DNA from: Mesostigma viride
Taxonomy: Eukaryota; Streptophyta; Mesostigmatophyceae; Mesostigmatales; Mesostigmataceae
Direction: 5' to 3'
Assembly: GCA_009746045.1 (NCBI GenBank)
Contig: RPFO01000310.1
Span: 1,704,389 to 1,768,388 of the forward strand
Length of the DNA: 64,000 nucleotides
Part shown: piece by piece, positions 20,395 to 32,400 of the stretch
Position numbering within the stretch: position 1 is the first letter of the stretch
Layout: the number at the start of each line of letters is the position of its first letter
Notes under the pieces: generated by a model
The model's input: only the letters and a program-made list of their open reading frames with translations
The model's database searches: none
What the model was told of the DNA's origin: nothing
Position numbers and translations under genes: made by a program

Positions 20395-20695
20395 TTGCCT
20401 GTTTTTATAACCTCTGTAGGAGCTGAATCATCCCTACCACTACGTGTGCGTCCTCTTATGTTCTTGAATGGTGGCTTAACCGTCCCTCATACTGTTGTAG
20501 ACCCCTTCCTGCATGCTGATGAACTCTTGAATGTCTCTGTGTTAGTGGATAGCGGTGCGGCTAGCTCCTTTGTGAGCGAGGCCCTCATAGTTAGGCGTTT
20601 AGGACTAGTCCCTACCCCTCACACAAAAACTGTCACTGTCCATTATGCTGACGGTCGCACCAGTCATTCCCCGGGTACGGTGTCCCTTCCCCTGG
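20395..20695 (+). pseudogene. pol: pol: aspartic protease (interrupted by insertion)
   Basis: The segment encodes the retropepsin-like protease that cleaves the polyprotein. The active-site motif LVDSGAASSFVS has its DSGA at 20,548-20,559, followed by the flap region VHYADGRTSHSPG. The frame is interrupted at 20,696 by a 1,780-bp DNA element, then resumes at 22,480 with VIQGRTVNLTATIGP and VLLGLDWHQ, the usual C-terminal hLGxDW-like protease motif. It has no stop or shift other than those caused by the insertion. Confidence 0.9.
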
Positions 20696-22475
20696 TGTCT
20701 CAGTGTCCAGAGGCCTCAATTATTGAGGCCTTTTGGCTCAATTGAGGCCTTTTTCACCAAGATCACCTGGGGTACGGTATTTTGGCGGGAAGGACTGGTC
20801 CTATGGGCCGTCCGGCCCCAGTGGCGCGAATCTGGTATATGTGCTGAGCGTCCTGACCCGTTGGGGTCGACAGGGGTCGACGGTTACTGGAAAATACGTG
20901 AGGTGGAAAAGTACCTATTTTGGCCACTTTCGTGCAACGGGATGATGAATTTTCACGAATGCACGACCATGGCGGCCTCGATTAAAATAGACCGTATGGC
21001 CACGTCCGTGCATCATTTCGAGCAGTATGGAGCGCATTGGGCAGATAAATTATCGATGAAGCTAGCCCGACCGCTAGATGTGTCGAGAGACGATTTATAA
21101 AATCGTGGGGTCGTTATTTGTGTGCTGAATGCCAGGTTAGTGAAATTCAGATGGGGCGTAGATGGCGTTGATAGTGCGCCTGCCAGCAGGCCGGTGCTTC
21201 GATATGCTGGGAAGGAGACTAGCGGAACGGCGGGGGGGGATGTTGGGGCAGCCGTGACTAAAGGGGCGCTGGTTATATTCGAGCCTTCTGGCGTGTATCC
21301 GTAGGTAGAGAAGGGGTGTTTTTAGGTAGGAAAAACTGGGTTGCGGACAGCGAGAACGCGCGCGCGCCCGGCTATGGCAGCGCTCGTACGCAAGCAGCGC
21401 TGGCCCGGGCGTTGGCAGCCGTTTTCATTCGTCAATAGACGATGCATGGAGCTACTGTCCGGCAGGAGGAGCGGCCTGCGCTGGTCCCGGAGAGCTTAAA
21501 AAAGTCGAGTTTGACCAGCGTTCCTGTCGCAGCCACCTCCACTGCCCGCGTTAGTGCGCGCTTCATGATGCCATGTGTCGATGCGTGTGAAAGTTGAGTG
21601 CATCCAGGTGGGAGAAGGTTTATATCATCATTTGGTTTGCAACGCTGCCAGTTTTTCGTTGTTTACCGGCACCTGGCCGGTGTGACTTCAAGGCAGGTTA
21701 TTACGTAGTGCTGCGCTCTGCGGATGGGGCCCGTTGTGTAAGCGTGCGTGCTTTCTGTAAGAAGCATGATAGTTCCTGCTGCGTTGCTCATGTCACTGGC
21801 AAGCCTAGCAAGTGCCAAGAAATGGGTTTTAGAGGTCCGAGAACTGGGTATGAGTGTCCATTCATGCTCTTATATCTTGCCATGCTGTTCATGTGCTATC
21901 TTAACAGCAACACCTTGTTAGAAAATATCATAAGTGCATAGGTATAGGGGCTTGGTGAGCGAAGGTAAGTGCTTTGCAGTTCACATCTGTCATGATAATG
22001 CATGATCCTTGTGCGTGGTTGCAATAGAGGCTGTGGATTCTTTGTAGTTACGTGCAATACCCATGGCAGGCTATTACTGCCTGCAGTGCTTCGCGACAGC
22101 CCCGGCCGTGCAAGTGTGTGTGTGTGGTCCCTTGGGGAGCATGCCATGCCTTGCCATGCTTACCGGGTCACGGGAAAGCCTCGCAAGACCCGTAAGACAC
22201 GTTAGATGCATAGGGAACTGAGCACTATTGCCTTTTTTATGCATGTATCTATGGTCATGTTGTGTTCATGGTGCCGCCGCAGCAACACCCTGTTTTATAA
22301 AATCATAATTAAATAGGTATTGGGGCTGTATGACTGATGTTAAGTGCTGGGAACCCCAAAACAATCATAATAATGGATGTCCTATGCTCATATTTGGAAT
22401 AAAGTTTGTTTGGCTACATGCAACACCCAATATAAAAAAGGCCTCAATTGAGGCCTTTTCCTGGACATTGGGACA
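20696..22475. mobile_element. Inverted-repeat DNA element in protease, CTGG duplication
   Basis: A 1,780-bp insertion flanked by ctgg (20,692-20,695 and 22,476-22,479). Ends are tgtctcagtgtccag and, reversed, tgtcccaatgtccag, 13 of 15 matching. Just inside each end are palindromic blocks of aggcctcaattgaggcct type (two on the left at 20,710-20,752, one on the right near 22,438-22,457) able to form hairpins. Removing the element and one ctgg restores the pol frame exactly. No transposase is recognisable. The 4-bp duplication does not by itself assign a superfamily. Confidence 0.85.
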
Positions 22476-22479
22476 CTGG

Positions 22480-23874
22480 TCATACAAGGACGTACGGTCA
22501 ACCTGACGGCCACTATAGGCCCTATCACTACAGCTGATGTATTACTAGGATTAGATTGGCACCAGGATAATAAAATCACTATTAATTATGATACTATGGT
22601 CATTTGGTTCCCAGATAGCTCTTACTGGGTACCAGAACGTCATTATAGATTAGAAAATTTATCCTTGGTAGATATTACTCCTCCTACACCTGTTGATCCT
22701 CCTGTGAGACCTATACCTGAAGTATTAATGTCCAATGACGAATTGCGATCTGAACTAAAGGAATATGGATACCTATTATGTATGTTCCTTCAGTTAGAAG
22801 TACAAGAGATACCTATCACTAATAATAGTGTGGATATAGATGTAAATACAGTGGATACAATAGGAGTGGGATTTACTGAAAATGAAATAGTCAGATACAT
22901 GGCTGTGATAGATTCCTCAAAAGTATTTGAAGAAAAGACTCCTTCTTATCCTCCTCCTCGTTCTGTTTTACACCGTGTAGTTATCAAGGACGGTGCAGTT
23001 CCTACGCACTCTCCGATGTATAGAATGGGCCCTACAGAATTAAAGGAACTAAAACAGATTTTAGTATCACTATTAGAAGCACTATTAGTAGGATTTAGTT
23101 CGATCACGCGGCTTCCCCTCCATCATGAAATATGTGCTACATGACCTCCCCACGGAGGCATTAATTTAATTTAATTTTTTTTTAATTAGAAGCAGGATTG
23201 ATAGAGCCTAGTAACTCCCCCTATTCCGCTGGTGTCCTGTTAGTTCCTAAGCCAAATGGCAAGTTTCGCCTAGTTACTGATTATAGGAAGTTAAACGATA
23301 TTACTGTGAAGTCTAAATATCCTCTACCTCGTATTGATGATATATTTAATAAAGTTAAAGGTTCTACCTGTTTCACAGTACTAGATTGTGCGGATGGTTT
23401 TTGGCAACTACGTATAGCTCCAGAGGATTGCCACAAAACCGCCTTTGCTACCCCTTTTGGGCACTATCAGTTTAGAGTAGCGGCTATGGGACTCTGTAAC
23501 TCTCCTGCCTCTTTCCAAATGTTAATGAATGAAGTGCTTAGGCCTGTTATGGGAAATTCCCACCTTCCTCAAGTGTCCTCTGATTTAAAGGATCCTTCCT
23601 TCTCCTCTGTTTCCTTATCTGAGCATGACCGTTCTTGTGCTCAAGCTTACTTAGATGATATCCTTATTTATTCTCCTGATTTTGAAACGCACTTACGTGA
23701 TTTAAAGAAAGTACTAGAAATTATGGCTGAAAATTCTTTATGGGCGCGCCGTGCTAAAGTTCGCTCTGGTAGAAGTGTCCCCTTCTTAGGGCACGTTCTG
23801 TCAGATGCCGGGGTTGCTACCGACCCAGACAAGACTAAGTCAATTCAGGAATGGCCTACCCCTACCGACGTTAA
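22480..23874 (+). pseudogene. pol: pol: protease end and reverse transcriptase (split by a SINE-like insert)
   Basis: After the protease end and a linker, the RT of this Ty3/gypsy element begins at VVIKDGAVPTHSPMYRM. The fingers SNSPYSAGVLLVPKPNGKF and FRLVTDYRKLNDITVKSKYP are intact, followed by CADGFWQLRIAPE and the catalytic YLDD at 23,648-23,659. The thumb region reads SVPFLGHVLSDAGV. A 113-bp insertion including its duplication shifts the frame at 23,082-23,194. At 23,875 a TTAA transposon separates the last codons (PTPTDV) from the continuation KGVRSFLGIASYYRRF at 25,595. RT copies the element RNA into cDNA. Confidence 0.95.
23082..23184. mobile_element. Short SINE-like insertion in RT (103 bp)
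   Basis: The insert is bounded by a perfect 10-bp direct repeat attagaagca (23,072-23,081 and 23,185-23,194), and its removal restores the RT frame. It ends in a T/A-rich tail (ttaatttaatttaattttttt). A motif agttcgatcacgcgg resembles a pol III B box. The segment tgctacatgacctccccacg recurs in similar form at about 54,752 and twice near 56,757-56,850, so it belongs to a dispersed family. Variable target repeat and tail suggest retroposition. Confidence 0.65.
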
Positions 23875-25590
23875 CCCTTCAATTGTGTCAACTGGAACCA
23901 CCAGAACGGACTGAGTATGGGCATCTTAGTAAGTATGAGAGTATCTAGCCAAATAACATTTTCTGGCCCACCCTTGGAACCAAGGATGCTTTTATATCAA
24001 ATAACTTTGGGGTCATGTCATTGGTCACATAACTATGCCCCACAGCTGCTATAAATAGCACCCCCCCCAAGGGGGTACGGTGCAGATGGGGTTCAAGAGA
24101 TATATAATGCAATATGGACCATTTCTCAAAATCTGCTGACCCTGGCCCTTTGAGGGGAGTTTAAGATAATCACAAGCATGCCATAGATGCATTCACAACA
24201 TGACATGCCATAGAACTGCACAGGCTAGCTAGCATACAGCCCAAAATAGCTCAGACCGTTATAACGGGTGCAGTTATTTTGGGGTGTTTTGGTAGCACTA
24301 CCGTATAGGCATTCAATTCCAACGTGGCACAAAACATCATAGATGGCCACACATGGATTCCCAGACACATTTCCAGCTTAAAAATCACAACAGCATGCTA
24401 TACAACAAGTATAAAGCTTGTGCCAAGGCCCAAAACCAAGCGTATAACGGGTTCACAAGGAGCTACATTATCAATGCATCCAACACACTATAAAGCAATT
24501 CCAATGATTGGCAATGATAGAGAAAACAAAAGAACTCACCTGGTTGTGCTTCCATGCAAGCAGGCCCTGGCCATTCATGTTTCTTGCATGCACTATGGAC
24601 GCACAAGCAGAAGGATAACTTGGGCCAGCAAACCAAGAAGCAATGCCTAGAGCTGGCCAGAAAACCAATTGTCTCGCTATGTCTGTGCAGGGAAAGCATC
24701 CCGTTATCAAGCCCACCATGTTAAGAGACAATACCAAACGCTACTTCACTGGTTTCGTTGAAGCCTTAGCTAATAGCAATCAAATCTGGTCCAAAATCTG
24801 CGTGACATAGTGGTATTCCCCAACCATCACAAGCGAACGCGTACAAGCACTAAAGCAACAAAACGACAAGTAAAAACCATCGATTACATGTCTACAACTA
24901 GTTTATAAACGATAGGACGACTTGGTACTGTAATGTATACACGCTAACATGTTAATACGTACCAGGTCGAAACCGCAGATTACCTGCTGTGCGGGAGCCA
25001 TCACTCCCACCTCACGGACATAGCCTCGAACCTTTCCTGGCCGTCATCGATAATAAAACATGTCAAGAATAACGTAACAAGTCTATCCACGCGCAAATAT
25101 ATGGACGTTTGCTGCCGAACAACAGGTAGCATACGCACTGTCACCGCCTGGCCGCTGACAGGATCTGCTGCACCGATTAGAACCTAGAGACATACTTGCG
25201 CACATCCAGACGCTTCACGGCCAGAGATATAAACTTAATAAAACTCAAGGATCATTACTACAAAATTTGAGTTCAAAATTCCAAGCCATGCTCTCGTACC
25301 AGTCATTTGCCTGCACCGCCATAGCCGCGGACGTCAATTATTTTCATTCACGTCGGTCCCGTTTGACCATGGTACCCCCCCAACTTTGATTGAGTATATC
25401 TCCCTGGCCAGTTGTCCAAAGTACGGTCTGAATAGTGCCAGGCATAGCTTACGTCTAGATCTTTCGATCCCCCCAGGTTTGACCGTTGAATTATTTTTGG
25501 CGCGGCGCCTGGTTCTGCCACAAACTCAGTCCGTTAGAGTGGCGCGAGTTTAACTGGCGCCACGAAAACGGACTCAGTACAAATTAAGGG
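23875..25590. mobile_element. piggyBac-like non-autonomous transposon
   Basis: A 1,716-bp insertion flanked by TTAA (23,871-23,874 and 25,591-25,594). Ends are cccttcaattgtg and, reversed, cccttaatttgta, starting with CCC as piggyBac ends do. A subterminal motif aacggactgagt (23,905-23,916) recurs inverted at 25,524-25,535 and in a related direct form at 25,567-25,578. Removing the element and one TTAA restores codons GAC-GTT-AAA-GGT of pol. Only short frames lie inside and I see no transposase. Confidence 0.85.
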
Positions 25591-25594
25591 TTAA

Positions 25595-28088
25595 AGGTGT
25601 ACGTAGTTTCCTAGGAATTGCTTCTTACTATAGGCGTTTTATCCCGCGTTTCGCAACTATAGCAGCCCCTATTAATCATCTATTAAAGAAGGATATCCCC
25701 TTTGTTTGGAGTAGTGAATGTCAGTCGGCTTTTCAGTGTCTAAAATCCCTACTCCTCTCCCCTCCTGTACTCATCCTACCGGATACTACTAAACCCTTTG
25801 TTGTAGCTACAGATGCTAGCAAGGTAGCTATAGGGGGCGTCCTTCTCCAGGATCAGGGTCAGGGCTTACAGCCAATTGAGTATATCTCTAGGACAATGCT
25901 TCCTGCGGAGCGTAACTATCCCGTACACCAGCAGGAACTCTTAGCTGTGGTGTATTGTTGCCACGCGTGGCAGCACTTCCTTAAAGGTGCTCAATTTGAT
26001 GTTTGTCTGAATGAACCCTGTGAGCTTGATCCTTATAGATTAGTTATCCAGACAGATCACCGCCCTCTTACCCATCTTCTCTCACAACCCAACCTTACCC
26101 CTCGTCAAGCGCGCTGGATGGAGTTTTTAGCACAGTTCTCCCCTTTTAAACTTCAGTATGTTAAGGGTGTAGATAACATCGTACCAGATGCACTCTCCCG
26201 TCGTGCAGATTACTCCTTTTTCGAGGACCTTGATGTTCTCAATACTACTCTAGTTCCTACTACTATGGGTGTAGCCCCGTATGGTGAACTACCTGATGAT
26301 GAATCCTATGCCTACCTCTTTCATACAGCTGTTCGCATGCCTGATCTCCTTTCTCACGTAGGACTCTCTCTCCCGTGTGAGGCCCTTCCTGTGGTCTCGG
26401 TGGGGGGGGAGGGGAAAAATAAAATTTCTATACCGCTTAGCCATATAGCGACTAGGTCAGGAAAGTCTTATGAACACATAGTCCCTCTAGGACCTCCCCT
26501 TCTCTTTGGCAAGGCGGTAGGAGATCTCTTTAAACCTGTTCTGGATACCTCTGTAGCGATGCCTACCTCTGATCTCGAACGTCTTATTAGTAGATTTACG
26601 GCCACTGAGCCGGAAGCATTAGCTGCCATTGCTGCCCATCCCCAACAATTAGGCAAGCACCCTTGTAAATTTGTAGGTGGATTTTTATATGTGCAGATAG
26701 CAGATTCTCCCCCTCAATGGCGCCTGTATGTCCCTCCTATCTGTCGCTCCTCCTTGCTCTTTGAGTTGCATGACTTAGCTGCTCACCAGGGTGGTAAACG
26801 GGTACGGGACCTAGTAGCCCGCTCTTACTACTGGCCTTCCCTTTTAAAGGATGTAGATGAGTATGTTAGAACCTGTCAATCTTGCCAGGAGATGAAACCC
26901 AACAATGTAGGACAGATAGCAGAGCCTAGGACCTTACCTGATCCCATCATGCCGTGGGACTCCATTATGATGGATTTTGTAGGACCTTTTAGGAAGAATG
27001 ATAGAGGTAACGCCCAGATCCTTGTTTTTGTAGATCGTTTTACTCGTATGTGTCATCTCGTGCCGTGTCCCTTAGAACTCACCGCACGCGATTGCGCACG
27101 CCTATACCTTAATAACGTATATAGATATCATGGTTTGAGTAGGCAGTTTATTAGTGATAAGGATAAGTTATTTACTTCTGATTTTTGGCAGCAGTTCTTC
27201 GCTGCTATCGGTACCAAGGTCACCTTCGGTACTGCCTACCACTCCTCTTCGTCTCATTTAGTAGAACGTTTGAATAATAGGGTAGTGGAAGAAGCTCTGC
27301 GTCACTATGTGAATGGCTCTGGGAGTGATTGGGAGGATTACCTATGTTTGGTAGAGTTTTCCCTTAACAACTGCCCTCAGGCTGCGCATGGTTATACGCC
27401 CTTCTTCCTAGATACTGGTAGACAACCTCTTACCCCTACCTCTCTCTTAGCTAGTCCTTTAAGGGACAAGGATGATGTGTCCCGGGATACTGTAGAAGGT
27501 GTGCAGGCGTTATTAGATAAGATGAAGAATGCACACGACAACGCTATTGCAGGGTACCATAGGGCGCAGGCCAAATACCTTGCTAGGTTGCGTGCCTCAT
27601 TAGATAGAAGAGCACCTGAGATAGAAATAGGAGATTTAGTCTTAGTAGAAGGCCCCCGTGTTGGCCGCTTCGCTCATAAGTTCGAAGCTGAACTGAAAGT
27701 GAAACTTAGGCCCGCCTTCTTAGGACCCTTCCGTGTGTTGTCTAGAGTAGGTAATTTTCTGTATGAGATAGATATTCCTACCTCTTGGCAGACCCACTCT
27801 CGCACCTTTCATAGAAGCCAGCTGAAGCTCTATCATCAGAGCACGTTCGCTGGTAGAGAATTAGCCCCTGCCCCTTTAGAGCATAACCCGGATACTGGTG
27901 AGGTAGAGGATGAGGTAGAGGGTATCGTGGCCCATAGAGATATCAAAAAAGGCCGCGGTACCCAGCGCCAGTATAAGGTGAAGTGGATGTATGCTCGTAG
28001 TGAGGTAGATAAGGTCTGGTATACTGAGAGTGAGCTAGATGGGTGTAGTCGCCTGCTGCAGGAGTATAAAACCCTGCATAAGCTCTAG
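25595..28088 (+). CDS. pol: pol: RNase H, integrase and chromodomain-like tail
   Basis: This uninterrupted part of pol runs from the RT end (KGVRSFLGIASYYRRFIPRF) through RNase H and integrase. RNase H carries VVATDASKVAIGGVLLQ, the E in HQQELLAVVYCCHAWQHF and the D in IQTDHRPLTHLL. Integrase has an HHCC zinc domain with HDLAAHQ and CQSCQ, then the core with D at 26,973, D at 27,156 and E at 27,264. The last two give the D-35-E spacing that integrates retroviral-type cDNA. The C-terminus IVAHRDIKKGRGTQRQYKVK then KVWYTESELDG is chromodomain-like, a module that can direct insertion to chromatin marks. The adjacent insertions are all upstream; this segment has no stop. Pol segments sum to 1,359 codons after subtracting insertions. 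Confidence 0.95.
26400..26416 (+). promoter_or_regulatory. Candidate central polypurine tract
   Basis: The run tgggggggga followed by ggggaaaaa lies in the coding sequence between RNase H and integrase. Its first 12 bases equal the 3' polypurine tract at 37,291-37,302. The decayed copies retain a similar run at about 12,907 and 41,300. Some retroelements use an internal second plus-strand primer here; use in this element is inference. Confidence 0.45.
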
Positions 28089-28932
28089 TTGTAGACCTTC
28101 TCCTCTCTTATGTTATGTCTGCTGTCGACGGATGGTTGGTTGTCCCCTCCCCTCCGCAGCCGTCATGTCAGAGCCTACCCCTCCGGCTGAGAGCTCGCTG
28201 CCGTCCCCGCCCCCACCGGACCCTGAGCTGTATTTCGAGGCCCTTCCGGGCCGCTGGGTGTCGCGATCAAGTTACCCGGGTGGCGTTGTGCAGCCGGCCC
28301 TTCAGGCCCAACATGCGGGCTTAGTCAGGGCGGCCCTCTTCGGGGTCACGTGGTATGGTCCTTCCCCTGATGAGCCGCACCAGCTTGTCCTGCACGGGTT
28401 CGACGATGCCGGACACTGTTTGTTGGGGTGTGGTTCCAGCTGTCCCGCCTTGGGACAGATAGATGCGGTTCTCCGGTGCTGCCGTGTGTTCTCCTACCTC
28501 TCTACCCCTGTGGGCCGTACCTGCCTACGGGAGGTGTTCCCTTGGCTTCCGGCTGAGGGTGATGCTGAGGTAGATGAGAACCCCTGCGACCTTTTACGGG
28601 CCGTAGAATTCATGGAGATAGCTGATCAGTCGGCGGGACTAGCGGTTAGTGGTCCTGCCCCTTCGGGCGCCCCAGCCGAGGTACATTATACTCCAGATTA
28701 TTCTGCCTGAGCGCTGCGTCCGCCTCCTCGGCGTCTGTTCCTCCCTCTCCGGTCCCGTCGTCCCCTCGGTCGACCCGGGGTGTTGCAGTAGAGCCTACCC
28801 CTTCGGGTTTGCCTGATCCTCTTTCGGCGACGGTCTCGGCTATGCAGGCTCAGATCCAGTCCCTGACCACGGCGTTCGGGGCCTTCCTGGCGGCCCAAGC
28901 GCAGACTCCGGCCACGCCAGGTGGGGTGTCTG

Positions 28933-29483
28933 TGTTAAATAAAGCATCAATTACAAGCTTAAGGAGTTGGCGAAGATCCTCGAAGATGATGGTAGTGGGT
29001 ATTGTGCTCAGATCCATAGCCCGCAGCCCTTAGGCCCGTAGGTGCGCGCGCTCACATGGTGATTGCGCCCCAAAATGTAATGACGGCTGCCTTTGTGGAT
29101 CATCACCGCAACGCATCAGCTCAACCACAAGACACACATACCGCGAACTGAAGATATCAACGCGACGCCACAAAGTACCCAGAAATAGAGCGATACCACC
29201 GCAAGTAGTAAAACTGCACAAGTACCGGCGCGGCGCCACACACATCGGCCACAGCCGAAAGTACTCAACTTCCGATCACTGACAGACTTCCGCCCACTCG
29301 ATTAGTCACAATACCATATCAACACATAGCCCACATCAGCTCATCAAATACCAACACCAATCAACACAGACAAGATGGGTGAACACAAACTTGTATGAAT
29401 TACCACCAGTTGGTTAATGCACCAATCAACACAGGTTGTTATAGGTTACCCACCAATGTGACTGCGAGCCATAAAAGACAACA
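28933..29483. repeat. LARD-like element, left LTR
   Basis: 551 bp, TG..CA ends, preceded by the gtctg target copy. Orientation of transcription is not determined. Confidence 0.92.
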
Positions 29484-32400
29484 CCAGCCCATTTTTCCCG
29501 AGCAGTCACATCCCCATGTGATTTTCAATCAGAACCACACTTAGCCTGTCCGCACCCACAACTGATGCCATTTCACAACAACTACTCGTCATCACCTCTT
29601 AGACATAACACTATGTAACTGTCACATGACACACCATTAACTCCTCAAGCAAAACCAAGACCCACAAATAAACACTGTTGGTCACAACCATGCATACCAA
29701 ACAAAGACAATAAGCGAGAATCAATGAGACAACCAAGATAACCAAAATCAACATCACTTGGCTATAACGGTATCACTTGTCAACTACACATCACTAAATG
29801 TATCAAGGAGACAACCAGCGCAGGCCAGAAATCATATATGCATACGCATTGACAATTATCCAACATGGATCTGCCACCACCACACATCAGCATACTCAGC
29901 TTCAACATTGCACAGATCATCTGCACACACCACACAAAATAATACGAGCCAGAACATTATGTACTAGGGGAGTGCCAACCCCGTTATCAGGCGCCCATTG
30001 ATGCCCTGCTCATATTATCAGCATGTGCTAGAAAGTCATGTAAGCAAGCGAGAATACAAGACTGGTCCACCAAGACCATCTGTGCCACTGACCTCATCAA
30101 CTCTCAATCACTTTACGCCAGGCACTAGGAATCACACAGCCACCTTTGCGGCTTTGCCAGGTCAACCAGGTGAGTCATTTGCCCACTGCCCACCAGACGA
30201 TCCTTCCTGGACCAAAGTACCCGACTTCCCACGTACCCGAATAAAACGAACATGAGCTGACACGGACCCGTGGGGTCAATACCACACTGACCATCAAGAG
30301 AGAAGCAAGAAATGAATCAAGAACTCAGGTACTCAGACCTGTTCAGCAATCAGATTTTTCAGTGCCACATTATTCCAGTAGGCTTGATATTACCGGCACA
30401 CACGCCCAAGGCCTTCCTGGCCCATGCCCTTGCCTGCGGCCTCCCCAACGCCAAGGCACACTCTGCAAGTAGTTCACACTGACTATCAACAAGCCATACG
30501 GTCACAGAACACATTCCCTCACTCCCATAAAGTAGACACCACTCACAAGGACATCCAACTCCAATGACATGCTCTCACCAGCATCCATGCTTTGTCCACA
30601 TAACATTCATCGCGGCCCCCAAATATACACCACACCATCTACTCAGGCCACAAAAGTTTAGGGCAAACTGCCCACCATATTCCCGTTAAACTCAGACCTG
30701 CTCACATAGCCTCACTCTTATAGGAAATGTCACATATTGATGCATATCAATTGGGTGATTTCAGCCAATTCACTCGTTTGCACGTTTGGATGCCTATGTC
30801 AAAACTATTTACGATCATCTCACAGCTCACAGCACCACATCATATGCAACAAGGACCATCACTGAATGAGACAACTCAAAACTGTGTGCATAATTCACAT
30901 GCATCATGCAACACTGATCCTATGCCCACATACCCATCCTCACAAGGTGCTTCGCTCATAAAACCATCATGCTGCGGAAGACCCTCGACACATCTACATT
31001 CCCGTGCATCTAAGCACATCCAGTGCCCACAACAAGCATACCCCGCCTGCGGCATGCACCACGCACTGCCGGCCCGCGGTGTAAAATCCCAGGCGTCATC
31101 TCCTTCCGCCTCATCATCAACACGTCTCTCCAAAGCGTGTATCCTCGCCTGTGGTTGATGCACCTTGCACCACCAGCCCGCGAATTGAGCGCCATCGGCT
31201 AGTGCCCGAGCACTACCGGACCCCGCGCTCCCTTGCCTTCAGTAGGTGTCACAGCACCTCTGGTCCGCAAGACCCCAGCAGTCGCTTCATACCGGGCAAG
31301 TATGAGCCTCGCAGACTGCTCGCATTACCATCAGCAAGTGGGGCAACCCCCGAAATGCCTAGGTACTCTAGCCGTACTGCCCCCGGATTTGGGCAACCCC
31401 TCATCCAGCAGAAGTGGCAAGTAGGGTAGCTAGTCCTACTCTCACCACCCAAGTCAGCTTCCAAGCAGGGTTTCCCCCTCCTCAACATCAGGCATCAGCC
31501 TATGTCCTGTTCACCATCTGTCGCGGGGAGTGTGTCAGGGCCACCGTCTCCCCATGGTGCTGCTGGAGCTGAACTTCCCAGGCTAGGCACACACGTTCAG
31601 CTCTGCTGTTGTCAAGCATTATTGAGCCTGAACACAACGACCAGGGCGCGCGCATGACTCCACTCATGCTCCCCATTGGTCCCGCACCACAGACCCACTG
31701 CTTGGCAACATAAATATATCGGGGCATGTACACCACGGGTGCAGATCCGTTCATCACCAGACCAAGTATCTGTCTGCTAGCTCCCATCTCTGAACAACCC
31801 AAACCAGTGTCATGGTCACAGCTACCTTTCCAGAACAATACCAACTGCCAAAACCCGAATTGTTACCAAACGCTCATGAGGTACTTCTACGCCCGCAAAA
31901 CAGTACAATTCCCAACGCTTTCCTTTTATTAAGGAGTAAAATGTGCGTTTGACCGACCAACACGAGCATAAGGACGCGTGAAGTGACACGCCACGGAGCT
32001 AACGCACCACGATGGGTTGGTTTAGAAGAAAAGGTCGTTGGCGGAGAGGAGACACAGCAAGTTCACACAAGCAACACCTGACTGCAGTTACCACCGCCAA
32101 ATCGGTACCTGCACTAGTAACCCCACCTGATCGCTGGTACCCAAAACGTTGTCACTCACAGCACCGGCACCTTAGGGAACAATACCACAGAGATTAGCTG
32201 CACGCCCAGAGAGGTACTGTGTGATGAATCAGACACCGATCTCAATCTGCCACCCATGCCCCACCAAGCGTCCGGATACTAAGTGGGACAACTTTGTCTG
32301 TGGTGGGCCCCCTTTTAGTGTACTCAATTCCAAGCTCCCATTTCTTCCTCGTTCCCAAGGGTAGCTTCCCCCGCTCACAGCTCCCTTTGCCCCAGGCGGG

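Noticed and set aside
20733-21304. Transposase gene in the protease insertion
   Set aside because: Short overlapping frames with no DDE-type or zinc-finger motif.
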